Below are positions 26,195 to 30,000 of a DNA stretch of 30,000 nt, one piece after another (position 1 is the first letter of the stretch; each line of letters begins with the position of its first letter). The position numbers and the translations under genes are program-made. The notes beneath the pieces were generated by a model. The model saw nothing but the letters and a program-made list of their open reading frames with translations. It was not told the origin of the DNA and did not search any database. Location of the stretch: the NCBI GenBank assembly GCA_009176605.1, contig SEYY01001248.1, positions 5,001 through 35,000 of the forward strand, read 5' to 3'. Origin of the DNA: Armadillidium nasatum (lineage: Eukaryota; Arthropoda; Malacostraca; Isopoda; Armadillidiidae).

Positions 26195-26535
26195 TTCATG
26201 TTACTCTATTTTAAAAAAAAAGAAAAATAGGCATTAAATACTAAAATTCACAAGTGTTTCATTTCATACGTTTATGCATAAATGATAAAGGAACATTTTT
26301 AACATTGATAAAAAAAATTTGCATCATTTGGCATTCAAGGGGGAAAGGGTCCCCAGTATTAAAATTTTTAAACTTTTAAAATATCAATTCTAGGTAAAAA
26401 GTGCTTAGCGTAACTTTTGTTTATCATGTCTTTTAACACCAAAACGCATTTTGTTCCACATTTCTATTACTAATAGGACATAAGTTATGACCTCTCAAAA
26501 AAAAATTTAAAATTTTGGAACCCACAAATTTTGGT
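26190..26535 (-). repeat. Right terminal inverted repeat of the long-TIR transposon
   Basis: Mirror copy of 21118-21455. A T-run (26162-26190) sits at its inner edge. Confidence 0.8.
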
Positions 26536-26589
26536 TTGATATCATTGTCTGAAATGAAATGGGAGTGGGAAGAGGGCCACAAGTGTAGT

Positions 26590-27380
26590 AGTTAGTGCAG
26601 TAAGTGGAAAGACACCTGTTCAAAAAAGGGATTGTACCTCATTCTCCAATAAAGAAAATTCTCCTCACACCTAAACTGCAAAAGGCCCATTTAGAGGGGT
26701 GTAAAGAACATGCCAAATGGACCCCCCCAACCAGCGGAAGTAAAGTTATATTCTCCAATGAAAAAAAATTCAAAGCACATGGCAGTAAAGGTAAACTCAA
26801 TTGATCGTAGAAAAGGAGAGTAATACACTCCAGACTGTATTGTCCATCCTGTTAAATTCATTGCTAGTCAAATGGTACAGGGTTGCATATCGCATCAGGA
26901 AGTAGGTTGCCTACATTCTATAAAAGGACATTTAAAGGACAAGTTATATAAATATATTGCATGCCAATTTGTTGCCAACCATCACAGCTTATTTCAACCA
27001 GTCAAGAAAGTACATCTTTCAGGATTATTCTACCCTATGTCATGGTGCAAAACAGGCAAGCAATCAAATCTGTGTACCTAATTGTACATTTCCGTCTTAC
27101 AATATGATATTCATGCACACATATTGATACAGGTTAGAGATTGGTTAGCTCAACAGTCAATTACGACTTTTGTGGCTGGGAATCAATCCATGCCTGAACC
27201 CGACAAAGAACTGTTGGCATTATGTATCATCTAGTGTCAATAAAAAGAAACCATGGACATGTGAACTTCAAGAAGTCATCATACATGTTTGGGAGCACAA
27301 AATCAGTGATAAATACATCCAGAAGCTAGTCCTGTCCATAACTAACCATTGTGCAGTTGTTATACAGGCCACAGTTTGAT
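26590..27380 (+). mobile_element. Dead Tc1/mariner-type transposase
   Basis: Plus-strand fragments give the C-terminal two thirds of a Tc1-type transposase: LQKAHLEGCKEHAKWTP with SKVIFSNEKKF (26666-26775), MVQGCISHQEVGCLHSIKGH (26872), RDWLAQQSITTF (27134), then NPCLNPTKNCW through VNKKKPWTCELQEVIIHVWE to KISDKYIQKLVLS (27185-27350). Three catalytic carboxylates are lost: FSDE has become FSNE (26757), the second Asp has become His (27041), and the final Glu has become Lys in NPTKN (27206). The DNA-binding N-terminus is absent. The remnant begins about 50 bp beyond the right end of the long-TIR transposon. Confidence 0.85.
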
Positions 27381-27546
27381 AAACTAAATATGTTTGTATC
27401 TGGTGAGATTTTTCAGTATTGTCAACCACGAAATACACATGCAAAAACATCAAATCTAGGTTGACAAACTAATATTAGTTTGTATCTAGTAAAAATTTTC
27501 ATTATTGTCAACCACAAAACACACATGCAAAAACATCAAATCTAGT
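27381..27546. repeat. 86-bp tandem repeat, about two units
   Basis: Units start at AAACTAA at 27381 and 27467, both running through TTTGTATCTRGT and ATTGTCAACCACRAAAYACACATG to AAAAACATCAAATCTAG. It lies directly after the transposase remnant and could be its 3' non-coding part. Confidence 0.9.
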
Positions 27547-27768
27547 ACTTTTTACCTATCTCTTATTAAGACATTTTATGTTCAGTTTTGTATATTTACA
27601 GAAAATGTTTCATATATACATATTAAATATTAAACTGTGTTTCACTTCTATTAATTCAAACAATGGTATAATTTACCCTGTATGTATGAGTTTTTAAAGT
27701 ATTCGCCATAATTCCTGGAAAAGCCTCAAAACTGAATATTCCTAAGGTGATAAACTTTCACTGAACAC
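27547..27768. other. No gene seen
   Basis: AT-rich sequence between the tandem repeat and the compound microsatellite. No terminal repeat of the Tc1 remnant could be identified here. Confidence 0.5.

Positions 27769-30000
<2,232 letters not shown>

Larger units (their letters stand above)
21118..26535 (+). mobile_element. DNA transposon with about 340-bp terminal inverted repeats and a nested LINE
   Basis: The left repeat (21118-21455) is the diverged reverse complement of the right repeat (26190-26535). Matching blocks in order from the outside are GGTTCCAAAA, AGGTCATAACTTA, AACAAAATGCGTTT, ATGATAAACAAAAGTTAC, TAAGCACTTTTTACC, AATGTTCCTTTATCATT and GTATGAAATGAA. Between them lies one decayed gene on the plus strand (21560-22170 and 24250-26050), split by LINE copy D. 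Without copy D the element would be about 3.5 kb. No clean target duplication was found, so the exact outer ends and superfamily are open. Confidence 0.8.

Noticed and set aside
21090..26585. G-rich words just outside both inverted repeats (about 21090-21112 and 26560-26583), similar in direct orientation, as a possible long target duplication
   Set aside because: Too long and imperfect for a normal transposase duplication, and not adjacent to the repeat ends; probably chance purine richness.

Overview
This is a gene-poor, repeat-dense eukaryotic window. It resembles an invertebrate genome, most likely an arthropod and possibly a crustacean. The LINEs are of the Jockey type I associate with decapod genomes, the one host gene is an arthropod-like Rab5, and (TA)n microsatellites are everywhere. 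The taxon is an inference; no marker gene settles it.

The only convincing host gene is Rab5 on the minus strand. Three consecutive coding exons are visible (13553-13704, 13250-13466, 9200-9306). They run from just before the switch II region to the stop codon after a double-cysteine prenylation motif. Exons 5' of these, including the one with the GTP-binding P-loop, were not found and should lie beyond base 13704. The introns are full of mobile DNA, and (TA)n tracts press directly against two splice sites.

Layout: 1-670, (TA)n and diverged short repeats. 670-3345, a decayed minus-strand Jockey-type LINE (copy A), with a second fragment of the same subfamily at 3688-4024 (copy B). 4844-7453, a hAT-like element with 8-bp target duplications whose left end is tandemly repeated about 2.6 times. 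7454-9199, non-coding, partly the probable 3' UTR and downstream region of Rab5. 9200-13704, Rab5 exons and introns, containing a deleted Jockey copy (copy F) that itself carries a hAT-like insert. 13821-16098, a 5'-truncated second-type LINE inside a (TA)n tract. 16970-20169, a near full-length Jockey copy (copy C). 20391-20450, a tiny LINE 3' end (copy E). 21118-26535, a DNA transposon with inverted repeats of about 340 bp, a decayed transposase-like gene and a nested young LINE (copy D, 22321-24225). 26590-27380, a dead Tc1-type transposase. 27381-28051, tandem repeats and a long compound microsatellite. 28052-30000, nothing recognisable.

All mobile elements seen are broken by frameshifts, stops, deletions or lost catalytic residues. 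The most interesting object is the long-inverted-repeat transposon at 21118-26535: its protein is a family I recognise as recurrent in invertebrate predicted proteomes but cannot assign to a named superfamily. No rRNA, tRNA, CRISPR array or bacterial-type operon was seen.
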